This document shows, in pieces, positions 57,072-64,000 of a stretch of DNA of 64,000 nucleotides. Within the stretch, counting starts at the first letter, position 1, and each line of letters begins with the position of its first letter. The position numbers and the translations under genes were made by a program. The notes beneath the pieces are model-generated. The model saw nothing but the letters and a program-made list of their open reading frames with translations, was not told the origin of the DNA and searched no databases. This stretch comes from Alkalicoccus chagannorensis DSM 18086 (GTDB lineage: Bacteria > Bacillota > Bacilli > Bacillales > Salisediminibacteriaceae). The stretch spans positions 1 through 64,000 of the forward strand of contig NZ_AUCK01000013.1 in the NCBI RefSeq assembly GCF_000429725.1, written 5' to 3'.

Positions 57072-58373
57072 TCAGGACGATCGGCGCATAAAGCCGGAAT
57101 AGCGGCGGTCGATGAGCTGACTCTCGATCCGCTTCATCGTATCCAGTGCTACACCCACAACAATGAGAAGTCCCGTACCACCGATCTGTACTGCCGGCGG
57201 AAGACCCGCAAGCTGTCCAAAGATCAGCGGCAGAATCGCAACCACGGCAAGGAAAAGGGAACCGACAAACGTCAGTCGGTACAACAGACGGGTAATGAAT
57301 GTCTGCGTCGCCTGCCCTGGACGAACTCCTGGAATAAATCCGTTCTGACGCTGGAGGTTCTGCGCCATTTGTTCCGGATTCATCTGCACGAACGTATAGA
57401 AATACGCGAAAGCGATAATGAGGGCAGCGTATACGACCATCCCGATTGGGTTCGTATAATCAAACGTCTGCACGACCCATGTGGCAATCGGACTGCCTTC
57501 CCCGACGAAGTTGGCAACGGTCGGCGGGAAGATAAACAGCGACATGGCGAAGATAACCGGGATAACACCGGCTGCGTTCACCTTGATCGGCAGGTGGGAA
57601 GACTGTCCACCTGTTGCGCGTCCGCCTGCAGCAATCTGTTTCGCATACTGCACGGGAACTTTCCGCTCTGCCTGCTGCACGTAGATAACGCCGACAACGA
57701 CCGCGAGAATCGCAAGAACGATCAAGGCGACAATAACAATGTTCATAAACAGCTGATCTCCTGCATCAGCGATGTAAATGGTATACAGCTGCACAACGCC
57801 ATTCGGAATACCGGCAGCGATACCGGCAAAGATCAGGATCGAAATCCCGTTCCCGACCCCTTTGGCGGTGATCTGTTCACCGAGCCAAAGCAGGAAGGCC
57901 GTACCACCGGTCAGGACAATGGCAATGATCAAATAAGTGCCGATGGATGGATTCGGCACAAGGCCCGGCATCAGGTTATTAAACCCGATCGACATGCCGA
58001 GAGCCTGAACGAAAGCAATCAGAATCGTACCGTACCGGGTGACATTGGCCAGCTTCTTCCGACCTGCATCCCCTTCACGAGCCCATTCTGAGAACTTCGG
58101 CACGACGTCCATCCGAAGCAGCTGCACGATGATGGACGCGGTGATATATGGCATAATCCCTGTCGCGAAGACGGAGAAGCGCTCCAGCGAGCCACCGCCG
58201 AACGTATTCAGAAAACCGAGCGCGGCAAATCCTTCGAAATCTATCGCATCCGCATTCACTCCCGGAGCCGGAAGATGGGATCCGATCCGGAAAACGACCA
58301 GTATAGAAAGCGTGAACAAGATTTTGTTACGCAGATCCCCGGCCTTAAACATTCCTCTTAATGCATCAAACAT
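57072..58373 (-). CDS. secY: SecY preprotein translocase subunit, outside a ribosomal protein operon
   Basis: Predicted 433-residue SecY with ten helices, the channel of the SecYEG translocon. Diagnostic segments: FRIGSHLPAPGV near 28-39, MPYITASIIVQLL near 75-87, GISILIFAGIAAGIPN near 178-193, KVNAAGVIPVIFA near 258-270, FIPGVRPGQATQTFI near 334-348. I start at ATG 58373, 9 nt after GAGGTG; the GTG four codons upstream lacks a site. Neighbours are a nucleotidase and a DsbA-like gene, not rplO and adk, so this may be a second SecY. Confidence 0.9.
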   Translation of the reverse strand: MFDALRGMFKAGDLRNKILFTLSILVVFRIGSHLPAPGVNADAIDFEGFAALGFLNTFGGGSLERFSVFATGIMPYITASIIVQLLRMDVVPKFSEWAREGDAGRKKLANVTRYGTILIAFVQALGMSIGFNNLMPGLVPNPSIGTYLIIAIVLTGGTAFLLWLGEQITAKGVGNGISILIFAGIAAGIPNGVVQLYTIYIADAGDQLFMNIVIVALIVLAILAVVVGVIYVQQAERKVPVQYAKQIAAGGRATGGQSSHLPIKVNAAGVIPVIFAMSLFIFPPTVANFVGEGSPIATWVVQTFDYTNPIGMVVYAALIIAFAYFYTFVQMNPEQMAQNLQRQNGFIPGVRPGQATQTFITRLLYRLTFVGSLFLAVVAILPLIFGQLAGLPPAVQIGGTGLLIVVGVALDTMKRIESQLIDRRYSGFMRRSS

Positions 58374-58493
58374 ACTCCTATACACCTCTGTTCATATGAA
58401 AAAATCTTGGTGCCGCGCACCTGTGTGCGCGTCATGATGCCGCAGCATCGTGTATTAAAGAAAAAACGGGAAAAACGACTGCTTTACCAGTCT

Positions 58494-58523
58494 ATCATAA
58501 TCAATGGACAGGTGCGCATGCAA
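58494..58523 (-). promoter_or_regulatory. Probable secY promoter
   Basis: -35 TTGCAT (58518-58523), 18-nt spacer, -10 TATGAT (58494-58499) on the minus strand, giving a leader of about 115 nt. Confidence 0.55.
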
Positions 58524-58681
58524 TTTCTCATAGAAAACAAATTTTTTCGTGTTTCCGGCGATGTGCACGCCTGCTATCGATCCGATGCGGGCCGTTTCTG
58601 CCCCTTTCCGGGCATATAGTGCTTTCAGGCCGGACGGGCTGCCCGCTCCAGAATTTCGTACTTCCTTAAACTACGATGAAA

Positions 58682-58712
58682 AGCCTGCCCGGCGTTCCGC
58701 TGCGGGCAGGCT
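58682..58712 (-). terminator. Terminator of the DsbA-like gene
   Basis: AGCCTGCCCG (58682-58691) pairs with CGGGCAGGCT (58703-58712), then TTTT on the minus strand, 15 bp past the stop codon. Confidence 0.8.
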
Positions 58713-58726
58713 GTGGTTCTCTTCAC

Positions 58727-59329
58727 TTACTCCGCGTCGGCCGCCGCTTCTTCCACGGCCTCTTCCAACACATGCTCCGGCTGGAGACCGGTAAACCAGC
58801 GGTCCCCGATTTGAAACGCGGGCACCGCGCGGATACCATGCGCGGCTGCTTCTTCCAGCGCAGCCTGACGCGCTTCTTGAAACCTTCGATGTTCCAGCGC
58901 CTGGCGGAATTCGTCCGCCGGCAGGCCGATACGGACCGCTTCTTCGGTCAGGACATCGACATGCCCGATATCCTTGCCTTCGACGTAAAAGGCTTCGAAT
59001 ATGCGGTGGGCATACTCGTTGTCCAGCCCGTGCTCTTTCGCCGCAAGCAGCCCTTCGTGAGCAAGATGGGTATGAGGCTGTGGATCGGTTTCATTCAAAT
59101 GCATCGTTACTTGAAGCTGGTCGGCCAGCGGGAGAATCGAACCGTTCCAGGCTTTTTGTATATAGTCACTGAAAGGGCTCAGCGTTTGTGCCGGCCATGG
59201 CCGGAGTTCAAACGGCTTCCATTCGATCGTGACATCTTTCCCTTCTACTGCACGAAACAGCGGAACCTCCGCCAAATAGCAGAACGGTCAAACAAAATCG
59301 CTGTAGATCCGGATGGTGACAGAAGACAT
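58727..59329 (-). CDS. DsbA/FrnE-family thiol oxidoreductase with in-frame UGA at the active-site Cys (candidate selenoprotein)
   Basis: Read through UGA at 59288-59290, the frame encodes 200 residues: VTIRIYSDFV, residue 14 = UGA, then PFCYLAEVPLF. Family members have CPFC here, so UGA replaces exactly the first catalytic cysteine, giving U14-P-F-C17. The helical insert and the C-terminal thioredoxin half (HGIRAVPAFQIGDRWFTGLQPEHVLEEA, with cis-Pro in AVP) are intact, and length matches YwbO/FrnE-type proteins. ATG 59329 has AAGGAGG upstream, whereas the first start-like codon after UGA (TTG 59275) has none and would lose the active site. A hairpin with GGU loop follows (59258-59274). Alternatives: a nonsense mutation (TGC/TGT to TGA) or a sequencing error. 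Confidence 0.7.
59258..59274 (-). promoter_or_regulatory. Candidate bacterial SECIS hairpin
   Basis: The minus-strand RNA TGGCGGA-GGT-TCCGCTG forms five Watson-Crick pairs plus two G-U pairs closed by a GGU triloop. The loop begins 20 nt after the UGA at 59288-59290. Bacterial SECIS elements sit in this window and carry a G in the first loop positions; the E. coli fdhF element has its GGU 18 nt after the UGA. Confidence 0.5.
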
Positions 59330-59353
59330 CGAAAAACCTCCTTTTCCGCTCAT

Positions 59354-59382
59354 TATAGCAGAGAGAAGGCGTGCTGCCAGCC
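59354..59382 (-). promoter_or_regulatory. Promoter of the DsbA-like gene
   Basis: -35 CTGGCA (59377-59382), 17-nt spacer, -10 TATAAT (59354-59359) on the minus strand. The -10 ends 25 bp before the start codon, so the leader would be short. Confidence 0.55.
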
Positions 59383-59390
59383 GGGAGGCC

Positions 59391-60575
59391 TCAACAAGTG
59401 GAAACAACTTCCGGAATTCGGCTCCCAAGTACAGCAAAGCAGCTGTCACCGAGCTTTCGAGCCTCGTTTTCCGGCAGATGCACGAGGACTCCTTCCCGAT
59501 GTCCCTGCTGATATACCGGGCTCACGGCCGACGGAAGGCCTCTCAGCCCGGAGCCGGTAATAAACCAGTAGGGAAAGGACGAATCATCGTCTTCTTCCTG
59601 TCTTTCTTCCAGAAACGGCGGCTCCTGTTCCGCAGTATGCGTCCAGAGGTTTATCACGTCTTCCAGCACCGCGCCTGCTGTCGGGAATTTCCCGGCGCCG
59701 GCCCCCTGGAATAACAGCGGCCCGCTGATGGATCCGTGAACAGCCACCCCGTTGTTCACCCCGCTCACACCGCTCAGCGGATGATCCGGCAGGACCAAAA
59801 CAGGGGCCGCAGAAGCAGCCGTGCCTTCGAGCCTGCCGACGTGTTTGATCGTGCCTCCCAGTCCGGCGGCGAGCGCCAGGTCCTCTGCTGTCACACCGCG
59901 GATGCCTGTCGGCGGTTCCTGCCACACCGGGTTCCGGCCGTGGATCCACCAGCTGAGAATCGTCACTTTGTAGTAGACGTCCCATCCATCAATGTCTTTC
60001 TCGGGGGACGCCTCTGCATAGCCAAGATCCTGCGCTTCCTGCAGCGCTGCGTTAAACGCGAGGTCGTCCTCCTTCATTCTTGTGAGAATATAGTTGGATG
60101 TTCCATTCAGAATTCCCTCGACGCGGGTCAGTTCATTCGTTTTCAGCGCATGACGAATACTGCTCAGCACCGGAATTCCGCCTCCCACGGCTGCTTCATA
60201 CAAAAGGGGAGCGCGGTGGACCGCGGAGAGGTAATGAAGCTCCTCTCCGTGAGAAGCGATCAGCTCTTTATTAGCCGTGACGACAGAAATGCCGGCTTCC
60301 AGCAGCCGTTTCACTACGGGATAGGCCGTTTCGGCATCCGGTACTGCTTCTACAACCGTGTCGAGATCAGAGGCAAAGAGCGCCTCGACCGACGAGGTGA
60401 CGAAGGTGGATGATGAAACGTCCCGCTGCCGTGTCTCGTCCTGCACGACGACAACGGGAATCGTATAACTGCCGGCCAGCTGCTCGATCCTCGTTCTATG
60501 GGATTCCGCTGCTTCATACACTCCGGTCCCTACGGTTCCGAATCCAAAAATGCCAAGTCTCTTTTCTTTCGTCAC
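59391..60575 (-). CDS. hom: Homoserine dehydrogenase
   Basis: Predicted 394-residue homoserine dehydrogenase, reducing aspartate semialdehyde to homoserine for threonine and methionine. NAD(P) motif GFGTVGTGVYEA at residues 11-22, TANKELIASHG near 99-109, the catalytic-domain signature GILNGTSNYILTRM near 153-166 and AQDLGYAEASPEKDIDGWDVYYK near 182-204 with its Lys. No ACT domain is present, unlike many Bacillus Hom. Overlaps the acyl-CoA synthetase stop by 4 nt, so it is coupled to that gene and not to thrC/thrB. Could be a specialised paralogue. Confidence 0.88.
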   Translation of the reverse strand: MTKEKRLGIFGFGTVGTGVYEAAESHRTRIEQLAGSYTIPVVVVQDETRQRDVSSSTFVTSSVEALFASDLDTVVEAVPDAETAYPVVKRLLEAGISVVTANKELIASHGEELHYLSAVHRAPLLYEAAVGGGIPVLSSIRHALKTNELTRVEGILNGTSNYILTRMKEDDLAFNAALQEAQDLGYAEASPEKDIDGWDVYYKVTILSWWIHGRNPVWQEPPTGIRGVTAEDLALAAGLGGTIKHVGRLEGTAASAAPVLVLPDHPLSGVSGVNNGVAVHGSISGPLLFQGAGAGKFPTAGAVLEDVINLWTHTAEQEPPFLEERQEEDDDSSFPYWFITGSGLRGLPSAVSPVYQQGHREGVLVHLPENEARKLGDSCFAVLGSRIPEVVSTC

Positions 60576-62245
60576 GTCCGCTGCTCCTCTCCTGCCTGTT
60601 TGTCCACTTCCTGCTGTTTCAGCAGTCTGCGGAGAATTTTCCCGCTGATTTTCGTTTTCGGAAGCTCATCGACTACCTCGATTTCTTTCGGTGCGGCGTG
60701 AGCAGACAGCTCTTCTTTCACGAACTGGCGGATCTCTTTCGCAAGTGCCGGGGAGCTCTCCCATCCGCTGCGCAGGGTGACAAATGCTTTGATGATTTCC
60801 CCGCGCACCGGATCCGGTTTCCCGATCACGCCGGCTTCTGCCACTGCCGGATGTTCAATCAGCTTGGATTCGACTTCAAAGGGGCCTACCCGTTCGCCGG
60901 CAGTCATGATGAGATCATCATCGCGCCCTTGAAAGAAAACATAGCCGTCTTCGTCTTTCCACGCCGTATCTCCAGAGATGTACCAGCCATTCTCCGTAAA
61001 ATAGGACTGGAACTTCTCTTCATTCTTCCAGATGGTTTTCATCAGGCCGGGCCATGGAGCACGAACGGCCAGTTTTCCCGGCTCTCCGGCCGGCAGCGGT
61101 TCATTTTGTTCATCAAGAATCCCGACGTCCACCCCCGGGAAGGCCCGGCCCATCGAACCGGGTTTAATCGGTGCTGACGGAACGTTGACGATGAGGTGCC
61201 CGCCGGTTTCTGTCATCCACCATGTGTCATGGATTCGGATCCCGAATGCCTCTTTCGCCCAGTGGATCACTTCCGGGTTCAGCGGCTCCCCGACACTGAG
61301 GATGTGGCGCAGCCGGCTCAGGTCATATTGATGATGCAGACCGCCTTCGCTCATCAGCATGCGGAACGCGGTAGGGGCACTGTACCAGATGGTCACTCCG
61401 AAATGTTCCAGCAGCTGATACCAGGCTCCTGCATCAAATCTCCCGCCGTGAATCACAACCGTCGCGCGGTTCAGCCATGGCGCAAAGACCCCGTACACAC
61501 TTCCTGTCACCCAGCCGGGATGGGACGTGCACCAGTAGACATCCCCCTCCTTGATATCGAGCACCCAGCGTCCGGAAATATAATGGTGCGGCAGTACTTT
61601 CTGCGCATGCAGCACCCCTTTCGGCTGACCGGTTGAACCAGAGGTGTAATGGATGAGCATGCCATCATCCTCTTCCATCCATACGACCGGCTCCTGCGGA
61701 GAAACTTCGGCCGCCTCATCTTCCAGATCCGCCAGCAGCCACGTTTTTTTCAAAGAAGGGATGTCCTGTGCCGGCACACGCTTGTTCAACGTGTCATCCG
61801 TAATCAAATACTGAGCTTCACAGTCCTGCATCCGCTCCCGGACAGCATCCTCCATAAACGCTTCGAACAGCGGACCGGCAATGGCGCCGGCTTTAATCGC
61901 AGCAAGAATACCGAAGTAGCACTCCGGAGATTTCGGGAGGAAAATGAACACCCGGTCCCCCTTCTGCACACCTTCCCGGAGGAGCACTTCGGCATAGCGG
62001 TCGGTAATCTCTTTCACTTCGGCGAACGTGAAGCGCCGCTCCTCAAGGCCATCAGTAAAGAGCAGCGCTTCTTTGCTGCCGTATCCTTCCTCGACATGGC
62101 GGTCAATGCATTCGTACGCCGCATTCCATTTATTGTTCGGCACCTGGGAGAGGCCTTGTACAGCATCGTCCCAGGTGAATTGTGCATATGTCTTCTCATA
62201 ATCGACCAGGTTGGCTTCGGCCGCCGCAGCATCCGGGTACAGCAT
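60572..62245 (-). CDS. AMP-forming acyl-CoA synthetase (AcsA/YtcI-like)
   Basis: Predicted 557-residue ANL-superfamily ligase. ATP motif YTSGSTGQPKGVLHA near 202-216, DTWWMTETGGH near 328-338, YISGDTAWKDEDGYVFFQGRDDDLIMTAGERVGPFEVE near 418-455 and the C-terminal catalytic Lys in KTKISGKILRR near 536. Shorter than canonical acetyl-CoA synthetase (about 650), closer to the AcsA/YtcI group that activates acetate or medium or branched acids. Follows the SsuB-like gene by 3 bp and overlaps hom by 4 nt, so the substrate may come in through that ABC transporter; this is inference. Confidence 0.88.
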   Translation of the reverse strand: MLYPDAAAAEANLVDYEKTYAQFTWDDAVQGLSQVPNNKWNAAYECIDRHVEEGYGSKEALLFTDGLEERRFTFAEVKEITDRYAEVLLREGVQKGDRVFIFLPKSPECYFGILAAIKAGAIAGPLFEAFMEDAVRERMQDCEAQYLITDDTLNKRVPAQDIPSLKKTWLLADLEDEAAEVSPQEPVVWMEEDDGMLIHYTSGSTGQPKGVLHAQKVLPHHYISGRWVLDIKEGDVYWCTSHPGWVTGSVYGVFAPWLNRATVVIHGGRFDAGAWYQLLEHFGVTIWYSAPTAFRMLMSEGGLHHQYDLSRLRHILSVGEPLNPEVIHWAKEAFGIRIHDTWWMTETGGHLIVNVPSAPIKPGSMGRAFPGVDVGILDEQNEPLPAGEPGKLAVRAPWPGLMKTIWKNEEKFQSYFTENGWYISGDTAWKDEDGYVFFQGRDDDLIMTAGERVGPFEVESKLIEHPAVAEAGVIGKPDPVRGEIIKAFVTLRSGWESSPALAKEIRQFVKEELSAHAAPKEIEVVDELPKTKISGKILRRLLKQQEVDKQAGEEQRT

Positions 62246-62248
62246 GTG

Positions 62249-62989
62249 CTACGCCTCCTTCTCCGCTTTCGTAATATCGAGACTTTCCAGTATATATTCT
62301 TTTACACGCGCCAGCTCCGGATCGCTTTTTCTGCGCGGCTTCGGCTGCGTCAGCTTCAGGTTATCGTGCAGCACCCCCGGCTGTCCTTTCAGGATGATGA
62401 TACGGTCACAGAGGGCGAGTGCCTCATCAATGTCGTGGGTCACCATCACCATCGTCGGCAGATACTGGTTCCAGAGATCGAGCACCATGTCCTGCAGCTG
62501 CAGCTTTGTAAAAGCGTCGAGGGCACTGAACGGCTCATCCAGGAGCAGCGTGGACGGCTGCGTGACGAGCGCGCGCGCAATCGCGGTGCGCTGTGCCATC
62601 CCGCCGGAAAGCTGCTTCGGATAGTGATCCGCAAAGTCTTTCAGTCCGACGACTTCCAGCAGATCGAGTGCTTTTTTCTTCTGTTCTTCTTTCGGCCCGT
62701 CCAATCCGAACGTCACATTATCAAGAACCGTCAGCCATGGCATGAGCCGGGGCTCCTGGAAAATGATCCCGAGTTCCTTGGAGGTCCCCCGCTTCTCTTG
62801 TCCGTGCAGCCGGATGGTGCCTTCATAGCCCGTGTCCAGACCAGCCACGGCCCGAAGCAGCGTGCTTTTTCCACAGCCGCTCGTCCCGAGCAGACCGACG
62901 ATTTCGCCTTCTTCTACATAAAATGACACGTTCTCCACGGCTGTCGTCCCCTCGAACCGACGGCTGACTGCTTCTACTTGAATACTCAA
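62249..62989 (-). CDS. Sulfonate/nitrate/taurine-type ABC transporter ATPase
   Basis: Predicted 246-residue ATPase of the SsuB/TauB/NrtD group. Walker A GTSGCGKST at residues 35-43, Q-loop GIIFQEPRLMPWLTV near 74-88, signature LSGGMAQRTAIARAL near 126-140, Walker B TLLLDEPFSALD near 147-158. Partner of the SsuC-like permease just upstream (14-bp gap). Called sulfonate-type by family only; riboflavin- or pyrimidine-precursor transporters look similar. Confidence 0.9.
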   Translation of the reverse strand: MSIQVEAVSRRFEGTTAVENVSFYVEEGEIVGLLGTSGCGKSTLLRAVAGLDTGYEGTIRLHGQEKRGTSKELGIIFQEPRLMPWLTVLDNVTFGLDGPKEEQKKKALDLLEVVGLKDFADHYPKQLSGGMAQRTAIARALVTQPSTLLLDEPFSALDAFTKLQLQDMVLDLWNQYLPTMVMVTHDIDEALALCDRIIILKGQPGVLHDNLKLTQPKPRRKSDPELARVKEYILESLDITKAEKEA

Positions 62990-63003
62990 TGCCGGGACCT
63001 CCT

Positions 63004-63858
63004 TTACGTTTTCACGTTATCCTGCCAGTGCAGGACGCGTGTCTGGATTTTTTTCAGGACATAATCGGTCGTTTTTCCGAGAAACGCGAACAAGACGATG
63101 CTTGCCAGAATCACGGCGGGAGCCGACGTATTCTGACCGAGCACGAGCAGGTAGCCGAGGCCCTCGCTCGCACCGAGCAGTTCCGCTGCAACGACAAACA
63201 TCCAGCCGAGGCCGAGACCGCTTCGAAGGCCCGTCAGAAAGGATGGCATCGAGGCAGGCAGAATAATGCGGCGGATGATCTGCAGCTGGGAGAGGCCGTA
63301 CGCTCGTCCGACTTCGACGAGCTTTCTGTCCACCGATTGAATACCGCCGACGACATTCAAATACACGGGGAAGAACACGCCGAGGGCGATGAGCGTCACT
63401 TTGGACGGTTCACCGATGCCGAACCAGAGGATAAAGAGCGGTACCCAGGCCAGAGACGGAATCGCCCGGATCGCCTGGACCGTTGGATCGAAAAGCACTT
63501 CTGCCTTCTTGGAGACCGCTACCAGCGCGCCGAGTGCAGCTGCTGCAGCTGTGCCCCAGAAAAAGCCCCAGAGAATCCGGTACATCGTGATTCCCATGTG
63601 CGTCCAGAGGGAGCCGTCCTGCGCCATTCCCCAGATGGTGCCCACGACGGCAGAGGGTGCCGGCAGCTGGTTGCCTGCTACAAGACCGAACCGTGTCGCT
63701 CCTTCCCACAACGCGAGAATCAGGAGCGGAACAATCAGGGCGAGACCAGCCGTCTTCAAAAAGGACGGCATGCCCCGGCGTGCCTCTGACTGATTCTGTT
63801 CCCGCTCGGATGAGAATACGGATTTTTTCTCTACATGCTGTCCTTGTGTGACGGCCAT
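63004..63858 (-). CDS. Sulfonate/nitrate/taurine-type ABC transporter permease
   Basis: Predicted 284-residue permease of the SsuC/TauC/NrtB group, six helices after a basic cytoplasmic N-terminus of about 30 residues. The EAA-like loop LVEVGRAYGLSQLQIIRRIILPASMPSFLTGLRSGLGLGW lies at about residues 180-219, where it would dock the ATPase. ATG 63858 follows AAAGGAGG. Confidence 0.9.
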   Translation of the reverse strand: MAVTQGQHVEKKSVFSSEREQNQSEARRGMPSFLKTAGLALIVPLLILALWEGATRFGLVAGNQLPAPSAVVGTIWGMAQDGSLWTHMGITMYRILWGFFWGTAAAAALGALVAVSKKAEVLFDPTVQAIRAIPSLAWVPLFILWFGIGEPSKVTLIALGVFFPVYLNVVGGIQSVDRKLVEVGRAYGLSQLQIIRRIILPASMPSFLTGLRSGLGLGWMFVVAAELLGASEGLGYLLVLGQNTSAPAVILASIVLFAFLGKTTDYVLKKIQTRVLHWQDNVKT

Positions 63859-63874
63859 GTCTCAACGCCTCCTT

Positions 63875-64000
63875 TTATTGTTCAATCACATTCTCTGCAT
63901 AACTTGGATCAATCAGTTCTTCCAGCAGGGCTTCTACATCATCGTCTTCTTCCATGTTGCCGGAAGACTGGAGTACTTCCCCTGCAGCAGCAAGGCTCTC
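63875..64000 (-). CDS. ABC transporter substrate-binding protein, C-terminal fragment
   Basis: The last 41 codons of a gene that continues beyond the window edge (ESLAAAGEVLQ at the edge, ending DPSYAENVIEQ). Position directly upstream of the SsuC-like permease, in the same direction and with a 17-bp gap, and the acidic helix-then-YAENVI ending fit an SsuA/TauA-type binding lipoprotein. Too short for a firm family call. Confidence 0.7.
   Translation of the reverse strand, partial: ESLAAAGEVLQSSGNMEEDDDVEALLEELIDPSYAENVIEQ

Noticed and set aside
58727-59275. Shorter DsbA-like protein started at TTG 59275 after the UGA
   Set aside because: No ribosome binding site, and it would lack the first beta strand and the whole CxxC site; the upstream ATG with a strong site fits the family.

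Overview
The window reads as a chromosomal segment of a low-to-mid GC Bacillaceae bacterium, probably a halophile or alkaliphile. The gene order follows the Bacillus subtilis yui-yum-yut, yun, yur/suf and yus blocks: yuiD-yuiB-yuiA, yumB, yumC, yutM, yuzB, yutJ, yuzD, yutI, yutF, yutE, yutD, lipA, yunD, yunE, yunF, sufCDSUB, metNIQ, gcvH, yusI, fadNAE. Surface-exposed proteins are strongly acidic, and two lipoproteins carry long Asn/Asp/Glu linkers, which fits a salt-loving lifestyle. An aminofutalosine synthase (MqnE) suggests menaquinone synthesis by the futalosine route. These organism-level statements are inference.

Layout. 1-260: tandem promoters and leader of an rRNA operon running leftwards out of the window. 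1.3-6.2 kb: bioY with a BirA operator, a TRAP transporter operon (dctQ-dctM-dctP) and yuiD. 6.4-15.1 kb: yuiB/yuiA, two NDH-2-like flavoproteins (yumB, yutJ), ferredoxin-NADP reductase (yumC), Fe-S assembly factors (yutM, yutI) and mqnE. 15.2-16.9 kb: an IS200/IS605 element with tnpA and tnpB. 16.9-22.9 kb: a hydroxyacid dehydrogenase-yutF-yutE operon, glpX, yutD and lipA. 23.5-28.8 kb: an NSS transporter, a lysine-riboswitch-controlled NhaC-type transporter, and thyA-folA. 28.8-33.2 kb: an HD-GYP protein, yunD, yunE and yunF. 33.7-39.1 kb: the suf operon. 40.5-44.7 kb: metNIQ under a SAM riboswitch, gcvH and yusI. 44.9-52.3 kb: a flavoprotein and fadNAE with a FadR operator. 52.3-58.4 kb: a YibE/F protein, an SLH-anchored nucleotidase and a solitary secY. 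58.7-64 kb: a DsbA/FrnE-like gene with an in-frame UGA, and an operon of a sulfonate-type ABC transporter, an acyl-CoA synthetase and homoserine dehydrogenase.

The most interesting observation is at 58727-59329. A DsbA-family gene has UGA exactly where the first cysteine of its CxxC active site should be, giving UPFC. It has a strong ribosome binding site, an otherwise intact frame, and a hairpin with a GGU loop 20 nt after the UGA that fits the bacterial SECIS pattern. It is a selenoprotein candidate; a nonsense mutation remains possible.

The intergenic regions are rich in repeats. Family A is a MITE-like element of about 260-300 bp with GGTTCT...AGAACC ends and 8-bp target-site duplications. 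One copy sits inside another repeat, and the uninterrupted site can be seen elsewhere in the window. Family B is a 140-bp structured repeat, tandem in three copies at 46.2-46.6 kb. Family C is bounded by an 11-bp inverted repeat. A 24-nt unit recurs alone and inside two family A copies.
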